Shown one piece after another: positions 46,142-57,907 of a stretch of 64,000 bases of DNA. The notes below the pieces were generated by a model that was not told the DNA's origin, searched no databases, and was given only the letters and a program-made list of their open reading frames with translations. Numbering within the stretch: the stretch's first letter is position 1; every line of letters starts with the position of its first letter. The DNA comes from Halichoerus grypus (taxonomy: Eukaryota; Chordata; Mammalia; Carnivora; Phocidae): positions 36,714,603 to 36,778,602 of the forward strand of contig NC_135715.1 in the NCBI RefSeq assembly GCF_964656455.1. The letters are read 5' to 3'. Position numbers and translations under genes: made by a program.

Positions 46142-46159
46142 AAGCTACTGTCCTTTTAA

Positions 46160-46440
46160 CGTTTTTCTTTACTTAAGTTCAGTGCTTGATTTAGAGTAGT
46201 GAGTAAGGATTCATCCTGATAAAGATGTAGTCTTTGTAGTCAGGGAAAGTCTCACTTAATGGATGTAATTTAGGCTGAGACTTATCTGATGAAAATGCTG
46301 ATCATGAAGATCATCATAGGACAAATGAACCTATCAGGTAGATGGAAATAGCAGGCGCAGAAGCACTTAGGAGGGAACAGAGGTGGGCTTGCTCAAGTAC
46401 CAACGATACCAGTGGTGATGGAAATTAGTGAGGGAGGAAA
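46160..46440 (-). mobile_element. L2 fragment, antisense
   Basis: Weak, ordered minus-sense L2 text: 'CAGGGAAAGTCTCACTTAATGG', 'GTAATTTAGGCTGAGACTTATCTGATG', 'AGGTAGATGGAAATAGCAGGCGCAGAAGC' (for the GGGAACAGCAAGTGCAAAGGC block). Confidence 0.55.
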
Positions 46441-47499
46441 TATTAATGGAAGAATCACTTACTTTGTTTTTGCTCTTACTCCTTCATAGATCACAGCCAA
46501 TACTTAGACTTGGAAGTTGCAAATTGCATCTCATTCCTGGATTACAACAATTTTGGATTTCTTCTGTTAAAATGTTATTATTGTACAGGGATTGGAATGT
46601 CATCTTAGGTAATTTCATTTGTTGCCTGCAAGTTTCTTCTCACTAATGGCTCACTAATATTTTCCCTAAGTGTATATAATCCAAATGACACCTCAAGGTT
46701 CAATACTATGTACAAAAATAGGTTCATTTTCCATTTGAGCTTCTGGATTCTACCATTTAGCTCAATATTCATATCTTCTCCTGCTTTTGGCATAGGCCTG
46801 TATTGCTTAGATTTCATTTTGTTTAATTTTACTTATTTCTAAGATACAGTTAAGACAAACCTATTACTGCATTTCATTCACTTTGTTTCTCTCCATTACA
46901 TGGAGATAAAGTTGTCAAAAAGCTGTACATTTTAAATATGCTAATTAATCCACCAGCCAATTCTAAATGTCTGCACCTTCTCAGCTTTTCACCAGCCTAC
47001 TAATAATTTTAATCTGTGTTGATATAACAGCAGTGTCTCCTATTCAACTCTAAGTAGAAAACGCAGGTTTGGAATTGAGGAATAAGTTGGATTAGAAGTA
47101 GAAATTTGAGAGTCATCTCATGGAGCTAATGACAGACACAAAGGAAGTGGATAATATTGCAAAGGGGGAGAATGGTACGTGTGTTATAAGGACCAAGACT
47201 GAATTTCTCTCCCCAGCTTTAACCTTTGAAGGCTTCATCCTTGATAAATCCTTGCATAGAGTTCATGCCCATCACTTCTCCACTGTCATGGTCGTCAGTG
47301 TAAATAATCAATTGTCTCACCCACTCTATCATCCCGGCTTCATGGGGGGTTCTTAGACTTGGAAAATAAAACAAAGCGTATCTTGAATTACAACTGTAGT
47401 GATTGTGGCAGGCTGCTGCCTCAACTGTTCTTCATGACCCTTATCACAGTCAGAACACATTGAGATTAGTTAGAGGAGTAGATGTCAACCTCCTATCTC
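46441..47499. other. Unassigned DNA
   Basis: No gene. The frame at 47120-47356 shows no domain. Part of 46970-47420 is balanced in composition and repeat-free. Confidence 0.45.
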
Positions 47500-47776
47500 A
47501 GTTTTTCTTCCACATTACTTCCTCTAATTTCAGTTAACCATGATCTTAACCATTGCCTCCATAATCTTCTACCAGAAATTAAAGCTGAGTATATTTTGAA
47601 CTAAATTTAACCACTTAAAAAAAAATTAATACAAATGACTCCTGAATTTTCAGAGTCCGTGACTGTACTGTAATTGCATTAAGCAACTATACTAAAAAAA
47701 TAATTCTCATCTCTCACTTACCTCCAATTTCACTCAGCTGCACAGCCTTAAAATATCTAACTTGCACTGCATTTTA

Positions 47777-47905
47777 TTTTTATTTTTTTAAGATTTTATT
47801 TAAATTCCAGTTAGTTAACATAGAGTGTAATTTTAGTTTCAGTAGTAGAGTTTTGTGATTCACCACTTACATACAACATCCAGTGCCCATCACAACATAA
47901 CCTAT
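47777..47905 (-). mobile_element. Short carnivore LINE-1 tail, antisense
   Basis: 'TAAGATTTTATTTAAATTCCAG', 'TTAGTTAACATAGAGTGTAATTTTAG', 'ACTTACATACAACATCCAGTGCCCATCAC'. TSD ACTGCATTTTA at 47766-47776 and 47906-47916. Only about 129 bp of 3' UTR. Confidence 0.88.
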
Positions 47906-47931
47906 ACTGCATTTTAAATCTGTCCATTCCT

Positions 47932-48161
47932 GGGGTGCCTGGGTAGCTCAGTCATTAAGCGTCTGCCTTCGGCTCAGGTCACGATCCCAGGATCCTGGGA
48001 TCGAGCCCCGCATCAGGCTCCCTGCTCGGCGGGAAGCCTGCTTCTCCCTCTCCCTCTCCCACTCCCCCTGCTTGTGTTCCTGCTCTCACTCTCTCTCTCT
48101 CTCTCTGTCAAATAAATAAATAAAATCTTTAAAAAAAAAATAAAACAAAATAAAACAAAAT
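47932..48161 (+). mobile_element. Can-SINE, full length, young-type
   Basis: Head GGGTGCCTGGGTAGCTCAG, 'GCTCGGCGGGAAGCC', expanded TCTCCCTCTCCCTCTCCC segment, and a long composite tail (AAATAAAATC, A10, then AAAACAAAAT units). TSD AAATCTGTCCATTCCT (47916-47931) against AAATCTATCCATTCCT (48162-48177), one mismatch. Confidence 0.97.
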
Positions 48162-48300
48162 AAATCTATCCATTCCTTCCCATTCTCACTGCATTGTCTT
48201 ATTATTGGGCTGGACTTGCTAACTGTTCTTGGCCTATTCCTCCCTCTCCATTTTCATTTATCACATTTTGAGATTCATTACCTCGAAACAGTTCCAAGTG

Positions 48301-48769
48301 TGTTTCTTTGATCTACTACACAAATAATGAATAAACACCTCCAGTTATTTTAGTCAACATTTCTAATCTTAGAACAGTGATTTTCTACAACATAGTCTCA
48401 TCCTACATTTTGCTCTCATCATTCATTACTTATATACACATGTAACTCTGAATAATTATTTATTTTTCAACATAAATGAATCATATTTTGGGTTCATTTT
48501 CTAAAAGGCATTTCCTTGTAAAGATTTCCCTTTTTATAATATATAAATTATCTTCTTAAGTGCCTGTCTAAACTACCACCTTCCTAAGGAACTTTTCTTA
48601 TTTTTCAAGATGTTTTGTTTTTTCACTTTGTTGTATGAACAGCTATGGTATATTTTACTTCTAAATTCTCATAATCAAGACACATATTCTAGTATAATTT
48701 ATGCTTATCTATGGATTTGTCTTATCATTCTACTAGATTTTTAAATTCTCCAACTTTAAAATAGTGAGT
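48301..48769. other. Unassigned AT-rich DNA
   Basis: No gene or repeat recognised. Confidence 0.5.
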
Positions 48770-48957
48770 TTTTTTAAGATTTTATTTATTTGTCTGAGAG
48801 AGAGAGAGAGAGAGCAGAAGCAGGGGGAGTGGCAGGGAGAGGGAGAAGCAGGCTCCCCGCTGAGCAGGGAGCCTGATGCAAGACTCGATCTCAGGACTCT
48901 GGGATCGTGACCTGAGTGGAAGACAGACATTTAACCGACTGAGTCACCCAGGTGTCC
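48770..48957 (-). mobile_element. Can-SINE, antisense
   Basis: TTTTTTTAAGATTTTATTTA tail, GA repeat, reversed head GAGTCACCCAGGTGTCCC. Possible diverged TSD AGTGAGTTTT / AAGTGGTTTT. A minus-strand frame (48733-48930) is translated SINE. Confidence 0.94.
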
Positions 48958-48959
48958 CA

Positions 48960-50544
48960 AGTGGTTTTGTTTTGTTTTGTTTTTTATCTGCAGTAGTTAG
49001 CATATTTGTATGCACCATGGTTTTGGTAAATAAATGCTAATATGAATTAAATATGTGAGTCAAGTTCTTTTACAACATATACTTTCATGAAAAATGATGG
49101 ACTGTGTTGTCCATTAAGAATATTTTTATTGCCATGTAAATTCCTTAATTAATCTTGAGCTTCAATCTGTCTTCTATAATGTTTATTTTTACAGTGCATG
49201 TGGGTAAGCAAACTCAATTCAAATATGAGTACATGCCTGTAACTAAGTGCTTTATGAATCCACTTCTTTGTTACATTGTATGTCTTATCTTTATTAGCTT
49301 CTTGTCATATTTATAGACAATAAAATCTCTATAGCTACTGTGAAATGAGATGTATGCCTTCATCAATGGTTTGGAAGTATTTCTAGTTTTTAAAATACAT
49401 TTTACAGAAATGTAACCATTTATGACATTTGAATTTTTAATGTTTCAGATAATTTCTTATTGTTTTTATCTTTTTAATGACTAAAAATAAAGGAGAAATG
49501 ATTCTTTAAACAATGAATTCATGAAGAATAAGTTCTTACTTGGTAATATGTACTTGATGTGTAATATTTTATGCAAGTTAGACTATGGTAATTATTTAGC
49601 AATTTCTCATTACATAATTACTTGTTATAATCACTGTTCAAACAATTTGATCTATTTATTAGGCTATTGAAAATAAGTCATTTACAAATGTTAATTGCTT
49701 TATATTTGAAGGAACTATTATGGAATGTTTATATAACTAAAACATCTGCAGAGATTTTTAAATAATTGAGTTACAAAGGACAATATTATATAATTCTAGT
49801 TAAAAAAAAAAAAAAAAGGCAATTACAACCTGGAAATCCCTAAGGAAGTAGTGGAGAGAGTACATCAATATATTATAATCCTTGGTGAAAATTTCCCCTC
49901 CCATGAAAGTATATATTAGAACAACTTGTATAACTTCAAATTAATTGAAGATATAACTGAAGCTATAGATGTAAAATTCTCATGTGTAGTAAAATCTATT
50001 GTTCACAGATATCACAATGTACTTTAGAAGGAGTTTTGGAAAGGACAATTAATTACATCAGAAGCCATTCGGTACCCTGCATATTAAATGTCAAATAGGT
50101 CAAAGAGTCTTTGAAATATTTTCAGTCTGTTCTTTTGTTTTGTTTATTAGTTCCTGGACAAGTAAAAAACATGCAAAATAAAAAAAAATAAAATATTGGA
50201 GCTACATTAAATATATTTAAGACTAAAGAAAATGTGATGTCTAATTATTTTATGCCTCTATTTCTCCTGTTATTTAAAAACAATTAGATTTATAAATAGT
50301 GTAATTTTAGTTTTATAATAACCTAATGGATTAGGAAACTAGAAATCTTTATATTCCATTTTATAGAGGAAAACTCTGTTTTTCAATAAAATTGAACATA
50401 GACCTCAAATCTCTAGCATCCTCTACTTCTATTATTTTTCTGTAGCTACAGAGAAAAATGGGAGAAGATGTTTTGCACAATAAAGAATATACATCTTTTT
50501 AAAATAATGTACATCTTTAATAAAAAATACATTTCGATATAATT
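48960..50544. other. Unassigned AT-rich DNA
   Basis: No gene. It includes an A-run (49802-49817) and perhaps a MIR scrap at 50300-50385 ('TATATTCCATTTTATAGAGGAAAAC'). Confidence 0.45.
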
Positions 50545-50770
50545 TTCTGAGTGATTCCTTTGTGCCAGGCCATCTTCTAAGTGCTTTACTGTACCTAATC
50601 TTTAAAATATTCTAGTCAGTTGGATTTAGGCATTAACTAAAGTTTATAGAAAATGAGAAACAAAAGGTAGATTACTGTGTTAAGATTTTGACATTACTAA
50701 ACTGCATAATTAGGATTCAGATCTGGCAGTCTGCCACCAAACAGATTTAATCACATTATCACACTGCCTA
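50545..50770 (-). mobile_element. MIR, antisense, near full length
   Basis: Minus-sense MIR blocks in order: 'TTGTGCCAGGCCATCTTCTAAGTGCTTTAC', 'CTAATCTTTAAAATATTCTAG', 'AAATGAGAAACAAAAGGT', 'TAATTAGGATTCAGATCTGGCAGTCTG', 'TCACACTGCCT'. Confidence 0.8.
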
Positions 50771-51071
50771 TTGTAAGTGAAATGGACTTATTTTTTCTTG
50801 GACAAACAGGAAGAATTCTCTGATGAGGAGCCATCTATGAAAAACAAAAACAAACAAACCTGATACAAACTTTCTAAGCAGATACATGCAAAGTATCTAA
50901 GGCAAAAATGATCAAGGTATTTGCTAGAAACAGCAAAAATAAAAATGCCTGTGGCTGGAACAGAGAGCAAGTGGTATGAATTCAAACAGACTTTGGCCAG
51001 TGTTTTGTATTATATCTTATGTGCAATTCATCCTTAAAAGGAAGGATATAAATTTCTCCTCAAAACGCTTG

Positions 51072-51215
51072 CTTGTTCTATGTTTCAGTTACAACATCTA
51101 TAACATAAGGATATAGTAGGAACCCTTTCATAGGTTTCTTTCAAGGTCAGTTAAATTAATACTTTAACAGACTATGATACATATTGAACACTCAATGAAT
51201 TTTAGCAACTCCTTA
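51072..51215 (+). mobile_element. MIR fragment
   Basis: Plus-sense MIR 3' half: 'TCTATGTTTCAGTTACAACATCTATAACATAAGGATATAGTAGG', 'CATAGGTTTCTTTCAAGG', 'TAAATTAATAC', 'GAACACTCAATGAATTTTAGC'. Confidence 0.68.
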
Positions 51216-51280
51216 CTCTCTAGTCTGGATAAGCCCCTGAGTAAATGCTGTTCCGTTTTTAATTAGAAAAATAGGTGGTT

Positions 51281-51380
51281 AGGGGTGCCTGGCTGGCTCA
51301 GTCGGTAGAGCATGTGACTCTTAATCAGGGTTGTGAGTTCAAACCCCATGTTGTGCATGGAGCTTATTAAAAAAAAGAAA
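51281..51380 (+). mobile_element. Can-SINE, short older tRNA-like form
   Basis: Very tRNA-like head: GGGTGCCTGGCTGGCTCAG, 'GTCGGTAGAGCATGTGACTC', 'GTGAGTTCAAACCCC'. This best shows the Pol III A box and B box inherited from tRNA. Perfect TSD AGAAAAATAGGTG at 51265-51277 and 51381-51393. It is not a functional tRNA gene: the cloverleaf is incomplete and it ends in a SINE tail. Confidence 0.94.
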
Positions 51381-51396
51381 AGAAAAATAGGTGTTT

Positions 51397-51965
51397 ATTT
51401 CCAGATAATGGAAAGGAAAATAAATGCTGGCAAAATAAAAACAAGAAGTATATAATCCAAGTCAATGGCATATGAAAAGATATAAAAATGCATAAATTAG
51501 TAAATTTTAGAAAAACTAGAGAAAAATGAAATGAAAGCAAATGCTGAATTCAATTCCATAAAAAATATGTAAATATAACCAAAAAAAGAGTAAGGATAGA
51601 GTTAATCAGAATAAATATAAAGAAGAAAGAAGAAATCAAACATGAACACAAAGTATATGTGAAGTGATTGATTCAAAGTGTATTAAATGCAATTTTAACT
51701 GCAATTTGAAATGCAAATGCAGTTGTCAGAAATATATCATTCTGCTAGAAATGAATCTTTGCTTAAAAATTAAGTAAACCCAGAGTAAATAAATATATAA
51801 ATATTGAAAAGAATATGAATTTGAATTTTAAAAATTAATAAATTTTATTATATTAAATAAAAACCCTTTAAAAGCAAAAACTTACAGAAAGCAAAGTCAA
51901 GAGCCATGTTGAACAGTTAGAAAAATATTTGCATTTCGTGTTATAGACAATAGTGGCACAAAAAT
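51397..51965. other. Unassigned A-rich DNA, possible old L1
   Basis: A-rich text at 51490-51800 loosely resembles sense L1 ORF2 but without a firm anchor. No gene. Confidence 0.35.
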
Positions 51966-51977
51966 ATTTGTCTATCA

Positions 51978-52172
51978 GGGTGCCTGGGTGGCTCAGTCAT
52001 TAAGCGTCTGCCTTTGGCTCAGGTCATGATCCCAGCGTCCTGGGATCTAGCCCCACGCCAGGCTCCCGGCTCTGCGGGAAGCCTGCTTCTCCCTCTCCCA
52101 CTACCCCTGCTTGTGTTCCCTCTCTTGCTGTGTCTCTCTCTGTCAAATAAATAAATAAAATCTTTTAAAAAA
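51978..52172 (+). mobile_element. Can-SINE, full length, young-type
   Basis: GGGTGCCTGGGTGGCTCAG head, 'GGCTCTGCGGGAAGCC', 'GCTTGTGTTCCCTCTCTTGC', AAATAAATAAATAAAATC tail. Perfect 12-bp TSD ATTTGTCTATCA at 51966-51977 and 52173-52184. Confidence 0.97.
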
Positions 52173-52595
52173 ATTTGTCTATCAAGTATTGAGTATAGAG
52201 TTTGGTAGTTGTGTATTATATATGAAATATTTTAGTCCAGATTATATGCTTATTTCTACTTCAAGTTTTTTACTTCAGTATGAAAAAGTTTATAGTAATA
52301 ACATTTTTTCATAGAAACAAAGTTCTTCCAATACTTTACAGACTATAGAGAAGAACTGTCATCAACTGAGTTGTCTTCTACAAATTTATTCTTTATATTT
52401 GAATAGTTGTGTTTAAAAGAAATGTATAAAATGCTCCTTTAAAAGGAAATAAATATGCAAAGCCAAGAACCCTATTAAATGGGAATTCTCTTTTAGTTTA
52501 TCTTATTAAATTCCAGTTGGGATTGTCTTTTAAGCTAAAATTTTGTGACAACAGATTACACAGAGAGAAATAATTCTTTCAGTTGAATTCCTTTT

Positions 52596-52756
52596 TTTTT
52601 GGTGGGGAGGGACAGAAGCAAAGGGACAGAGAGAATCCTAAGCAAGCTCCTAGCCTGGCATAGAGCTTAAGGTGGGCCTGACCTCACAACCCGGAGACCA
52701 TGACCTAAGCCTAATTCAAGAGTCAGATACCTAACTGAGCCACCCAGGTGCCCCTT
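52596..52756 (-). mobile_element. Can-SINE, diverged, antisense
   Basis: T-run, 'GGACAGAGAGAATCC', 'CTAGCCTGGCATAGAGC', reversed head GAGCCACCCAGGTGCCCC. Despite internal divergence the TSD AGTTGAATTCCTTTT is perfect (52581-52595, 52757-52771). Confidence 0.95.
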
Positions 52757-52771
52757 AGTTGAATTCCTTTT

Positions 52772-53645
52772 AACTACAACTATGATAAAAGCCAAGTATG
52801 TATCTATTGCTATATTACATACTTATATATTATGAGCTTAATATATATTATATATATACTTAATATTTCCATATATATTTTACCACAAGTATTACTTATT
52901 ATTGTGCACTATTTACAAACAAAACAAAACACAACGAAATTCTGAGCATTTTCTATTGGGCTATTACAAGTGCTGTGTTTATTTACAAGGTGGTATATAT
53001 GAGGGTGATAATATGAACTAGTATCTGAGTATTTTCAAACTAGTGTGAGCGCTATTTGGGATATTAAGTAAATTGTGAAGACATTTTGTGTAAGGCCATC
53101 AAATTAAGCAAATTAGAAATTTACTTATTTAAACATGAGAAATTATCAAAATAGTGGATTATTAAAGCTTAGCACTAGCTCTCAGTAGAGGAATTGTTCT
53201 AATGAAAGTTATCCTGAGAGTTTCTTTCTTAATATGAGAAATTTGTAACATTTATCCCTAAAATTTGAAAAATATTCTTTTGAGTTCAGAGATATTATGA
53301 AAAAGTAAAATAAACATATTTTACTATATATTGTAAGAAAAAACATTACTGGCTTTTGCTTTGTATGTGAATACCACTTGAAACCACTTGGAAATAATTA
53401 GGAACACAAAGTAACTAAATAATGAATTAGTTACAGATTAACATTTATATTTTGACCTGTGCCAGCTTTTTAGTACAAACATAATTTTTGTTTTTATTTA
53501 AAAATAAGTAAGAATCCTAGGAAAAAGTACAAGTAGAGAAGTACAGTTTTTTTTGTAGAGCGAATTTCTATGTCTTAAATATGCAGGATTATTAAAATTT
53601 TAAATTCACAATGTACTACTTAGCTGGAAGTACTGTTGTTTGTTT
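52772..53645. other. Unassigned AT-rich DNA
   Basis: No gene. An AT-dinucleotide-rich patch lies at 52825-52880. Confidence 0.5.
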
Positions 53646-53660
53646 AAAAAAGAAAATTAA

Positions 53661-53855
53661 GGGGCACCTGGGTGGCTCAGTCGGTTAAGCTTCTACCTTC
53701 GACTCTGGTCATGATCCCAGAGTCCTGGGATTGAGCCCCATGTCCCCATGTCCAGCCCCCTGCTCAGCGGGGAGCCTGCTCCTCCCTCTCCTTCCAGCTC
53801 CTCCTCTCTCTCGCTATCTGTCTCTCTCTCTCAAATAAATAAATAAAATCTCCAA
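53661..53855 (+). mobile_element. Can-SINE, full length, with a small internal duplication
   Basis: Head GGGGCACCTGGGTGGCTCAG; the segment CCCCATGT is tandemly doubled (about 53736-53752); tail AAATAAATAAATAAAATC. Perfect TSD AAAAAAGAAAATTAA at 53646-53660 and 53856-53870. Confidence 0.96.
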
Positions 53856-53990
53856 AAAAAAGAAAATTAATTGTTACTCTCATTTCCACATTGCACGCAT
53901 GATACTGAGTGGGTAAGCAATATAAGTTTGTTGGGTAAAATCTTAGAAGCTTGTTGAAAAGAAAATGTCCAATGGAAAGTGCCATTTGAA

Positions 53991-54008
53991 GGGTGTGTGT
54001 GTGTGTGT
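53991..54008. repeat. Short (GT)n run
   Basis: Eight GT units; its complement yields the NTHTHTL text of a minus-strand chance frame. Confidence 0.9.
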
Positions 54009-54540
54009 TTGCATGCATGGGGGTAGCATAATGCAACAGGAGGGATAATTAGAAGTATGTTCCTGGGGGAAATTAGAAGGTCAAAATAAAAGGAATTTTA
54101 GAAAATTAGATATAAAGGTCAATTTAAAGTCATAAGGTATACAAAAATGACAAGATCACATCTAAGATGGTTTGGTAAGAACCTGGTTGAGTAGTTTAGT
54201 ACAAGATAAGAATCCAATTCTTGGATGTTGTCTGGCTATTGGAATTCCAAGTCTTTGTACACATCAATGAATTGCCTGGTACATACAATACTTTTCCAGG
54301 ATTGCTAACTCTTTGGTCTTCACCTTCTGAATTTATATTCCTGATTCTTTTATCTTGAAATTCTATATTATCAATTAAGATCAACTCTTTGGCTTAATAA
54401 CTTGACTTCGTGCTATGCTCTTGGCTATATATTTTCCAATAATTTAACATTCCTTACAGTTATAATTTTCTGGCCTTGATATTAAGGATTCTAGTGACAA
54501 CATTTATTCCTACATCCTTGCTAATAATAGAATTCTCCCT
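54009..54540. other. Unassigned DNA
   Basis: No gene or repeat recognised. Confidence 0.5.
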
Positions 54541-54606
54541 TTCTTACACCCTTCCTTACACCCTTCCTTCTTTTCTTTCTCCGTTTTTCCTTCCTTCCTT
54601 TCTTCT
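54541..54606. repeat. Imperfect (TTCC)n tract
   Basis: CCTTCCTTACACCCTTCC, then TTTCTTTCTCC and TTCCTTCCTTTC; pyrimidine-rich on the plus strand. Confidence 0.88.
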
Positions 54607-54619
54607 TTACCTCCATGAA

Positions 54620-54800
54620 AAATAATTTAACATATACCATGTCAGGAAATGTTGTAAGGTACAGCAATAAACACAATGGACAAAGTCCATGCATTCAGAG
54701 TGCTGGATGTAGGTGGAAAATAACAGGCAATAAAAGTAAACATTAATAACATGTCAATTTGTAATAAATTCTATAAATAAAACAAACGAGTGACATGAGT
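54620..54800 (-). mobile_element. L2-like 3' fragment, antisense
   Basis: Minus-sense text: 'CATATACCATGTCAGGAAATGTTG', 'GTACAGCAATAAACACAATGGACAAAGTCC', 'AACAGGCAATAAAAGTAAACA'. The sequence matches the common L2 pattern CAGCAATAAACAAAATAGACAAAGTCCC. Confidence 0.65.
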
Positions 54801-56095
54801 AGAGTCTTTTAAAACAAGCTATTTGGATCATTTGTAGTTAGACCATGCCATCACTAAATAGCCCAAATAAGCCTCTTTATAATATTTTTTAAAGTTGGTA
54901 TAACCTTAAAAATCAACATTCCACTTTTCTTAAGTACAAAATTATCAGTTCAGAAACAATTACATTAATCAAACATATTCCTGACTAGTTAATTAAAGAA
55001 ATGAAATTTATTTTAAATTGCCTTTCAGTTAAAGAAATAATGCTGATTAAGATGATGGTTTTTAATCTTCAATCATATTTTTCTTACTCTCAAATTCATA
55101 GTTTTAATTCATTAGTAATACTTTTATATGTTGGAGAAAATTGTCTATTTTTATATTTGAAGATAAAGGAATTTGTGATTAGGCCAATTATAACTTGAAA
55201 GGTTTATTTTCTACATAGTTTGTGCTGATTTCAACTTTGATGAAAATAAATAGCAATGTGTAATAGTGATAAAAATTATACATTTAATTCTACTTTCTCA
55301 AGTGCAACACAAAAACTAGATGATTCAATAACAAATATTCTTAAATGGAAAATTAAAATCAGTGTTTAATGTCTTTCATTATACAATTGGAATCCTTAAT
55401 GAGAGTGAAAATTTTCTCTTTTCTCTATCACAGACTTAACACATAGTAAACATTTAAAAATAGTATTTTATTAATCAAATGATTAAAGAATGAAAATAAA
55501 TTGCCCTAAAATAGGAAAGATAAGTGAGAAAAGGATAAGAATGGATTACAAATGGCAATAGTTAATTTATATTCTAAAAGCTTTTTAGAAAAGAAATCTT
55601 ACTGCTATAGCATATGATTCATTTCAGAATAGTTTGTTTTCCCCAAAAGTCAAAATATATGTAGTTAACAGTTTTCTAGTCAGCACAGAAGGTAGAAGAT
55701 TCCAACTTTGAAGAAAGTGTATATAAAAATTAAGTATGCGTATATTCTAAGATAGTTTCCATTCCATAACATGAAAGCATTTTTTAAATCTTTACTTTGG
55801 CTGCTTTAGAGATTAGATGACACGATTCAAGAAGTCAATCATTGGAAACCATTGCAGAGGATGAGTTAGAGTTTTTCTCTTTTCTGTCTGGAAAATATGT
55901 AGATTAGTGTTCAAAAAACCAACAAATGAATTTGGGGGAACTGAAATGACAAAATTAATAGCTGTGTTATAGACATATAATATCTGTAATTGAGAACTAT
56001 AATTACATATCCGTAATTATGGCAAAGGATATTTTACTCCAGCTACATCAAGTTTCATTTAGTTTTATTTTGTAGTATTTATCAGTTGGTATTTC
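54801..56095. other. Unassigned AT-rich DNA
   Basis: No gene or repeat recognised in 1.3 kb. Confidence 0.5.
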
Positions 56096-56109
56096 AAATA
56101 CATATGTGT

Positions 56110-56296
56110 AGGGCGCCTGGGTGGCTCAGTTGGTTAAGCGACTGCCTTCGGCTCAGGTCATGATCCTGGAGTCCCTGGATCGAGTCCCGCATCGGGCTTC
56201 CTGCTCAGCAGGGAGACTGCTTCTCCCTCTGACCTTCCCCCCTCTCATGTGCTCTCTCTCATTCTCTCTCAAATAAATAAATAAAATGTTTAAAAA
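56110..56296 (+). mobile_element. Can-SINE, full length, second young subfamily
   Basis: GGGCGCCTGGGTGGCTCAG, GTTAAGCGACTGCC, 'GATCGAGTCCCGCATCGGGC', 'CTCAGCAGGGAGACTGC', 'CTCTGACCTTCC'. Perfect 14-bp TSD AAATACATATGTGT at 56096-56109 and 56297-56310. Confidence 0.97.
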
Positions 56297-56404
56297 AAAT
56301 ACATATGTGTGTGTTTCACAGAGAACATGGTTACTACCTATAAACATGTACAATTTGGCACTAATATTTTTGGCATATATCTATATATATGAATTTATAT
56401 GTAT

Positions 56405-56880
56405 AACACCAAATACCATTCAGCCATAAAAGAGAAGATCCTGCCATTTGTAACAACATGGAAGTACTTGAAGGATGTTATGCTAAATGAAATAAGCCAG
56501 ACAGAGAAAGACAAGTACTGTATGATTTCACCTATATGTGGAATCTAAAAAGCAGAATGAATGAGCAAGAAAACAAAAATCAAAACCAGACTCATAGATA
56601 CAGAGAACAAACTGATAGTTGCCAGAGGAGAAGGGACTTGTGGGGGGATGAAATGGGTGAAGAGGATCAAGGAGTACAAACTTACAGTTATAAAATAAAT
56701 AAGTCATGGGAATGTAATGAGCATGAGGAATATAGACAATAATATTGTATTAACTTTGTATGGTGACAAATGATAACAACTTAATGGTGATCATTTCAAT
56801 GTATATAAATGTCAAATCACAATGTTGTACACATGAAACTAATATATTGTATGTCAATTATACTTCAATAAAAAAACTAG
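56405..56880 (+). mobile_element. LINE-1 3' end (L1MA/L1MB-type)
   Basis: 'CATTCAGCCATAAAAGAGAAG', 'CCTGCCATTTGTAACAACATGG', 'GAAATAAGCCAGACAGAGAAAG', 'GATTTCACCTATATGTGGAATC', 'GATAGTTGCCAGAGG', 'ATGTTGTACACATGAAACTAATAT', 'TATACTTCAATAAAAAAAC'. 5'-truncated, ORF2 end broken. Confidence 0.9.
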
Positions 56881-57680
56881 TGGGAGTAAAATACTAATCA
56901 GGGAGATAGCATATGTGACAGTAATTATGGTTTTAGGGCATGCCTACGTAAGTAGTAGAGTGTAGTTATTTCTTACAGCTGTTAGAGAATAATTGATATC
57001 AATTTAGAATAATATAAGAAAATTATCGAAAATAGAACTTTTTGTAGTCCAATCTAGTGTTCAAAATGTCTAGGTTAGTAATTTTTATTTAAAAGTTTTA
57101 ACACTTAGTAAGGAATCAGTATTTGGAAGGTTATATGTTAAATTAATACAAACATCTACTATGTTTAATGAGTAGCCACCTTTGTCCTACTTAACATTTC
57201 TCTAGCATCTTGAGAATATGCTATTTACCTTTCATAACTAGAGTATGGATAAGTATGCCTATTTGAATTGTAATGAAAACAAAACTTACAAAATACATTA
57301 GAATGTCTGCTTTCAGACATAACATAGTTACTATTGTCCCTTCCACAGAAAGTAGGATAATAAAAAGAAAAAATACAAAATCCATGTTTGTAAAGATTTT
57401 GGAAAGCTGTGACATAAAAATAACTAGAAGAATTAAAATTCCATAGTAGTAAGACTCTTATGATAGATTGTTTTAGCAATGACCTCTAATTTGGTCACTC
57501 CTACCCTTTATCCAAAAGTTATGTTACTTTTAAGGGAAGTTACAAAGCAATGAAACGTAATTTTAAAGTGCTGTTATTAATAACTGCTAACTTAGAAATC
57601 TATACTTAGAAATTCTTTAAAACACAAATTGAAATAAACATATTTTCAGATGAATAGACTTTGATTGTTAAATTTGTGCT
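56881..57680. other. Unassigned AT-rich DNA
   Basis: No gene or repeat recognised; two overlapping minus frames near 57221-57479 have no domain. Confidence 0.5.
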
Positions 57681-57695
57681 AAAACAACTATTTAA

Positions 57696-57892
57696 GGGGC
57701 GCCTGGGTGGCTCAGATGGTTAAGCGTCTGCCTTCGGCTCAGGTCATGATCCCAGAGTCCTGGGATCAAGTCCCGCATCGGGCTCCCTGCTAGGCGGGGA
57801 GCCTGCTTCTCCCTCTGCCTCTGCCTCTCTCTCTCTCTCTCTCTCTCTGACTTTCATGAATAAATAAATAAAACATTAAAAAGAAAAACAAA
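57696..57892 (+). mobile_element. Can-SINE, full length, young-type
   Basis: GGGGCGCCTGGGTGGCTCAG head, 'GCTAGGCGGGGAGCC', (CT)n, then 'GACTTTCATGAATAAATAAATAAAAC', a tail variant reminiscent of the dog-type ending. Perfect 15-bp TSD AAAACAACTATTTAA at 57681-57695 and 57893-57907. Confidence 0.96.
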
Positions 57893-57907
57893 AAAACAAC
57901 TATTTAA

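Larger units (their letters stand above)
47500..48300 (+). mobile_element. Probable L2 fragment interrupted by L1 and SINE
   Basis: Outside the two younger insertions, the text is L2-like: 'AACCATTGCCTCCATAATCTTC', and, rejoined across the insertions, 'TCCATTCCTTCCCATTCTCACTGC' then 'GGGCTGGACTTGCTAACTG' (usual L2: CACTGCC..GCCCTGGACTACTGCAACAG). Diverged. Confidence 0.5.

Noticed and set aside
51281..51380. True tRNA gene
   Set aside because: A- and B-box-like words are present but no full cloverleaf; it has a SINE tail and TSDs.
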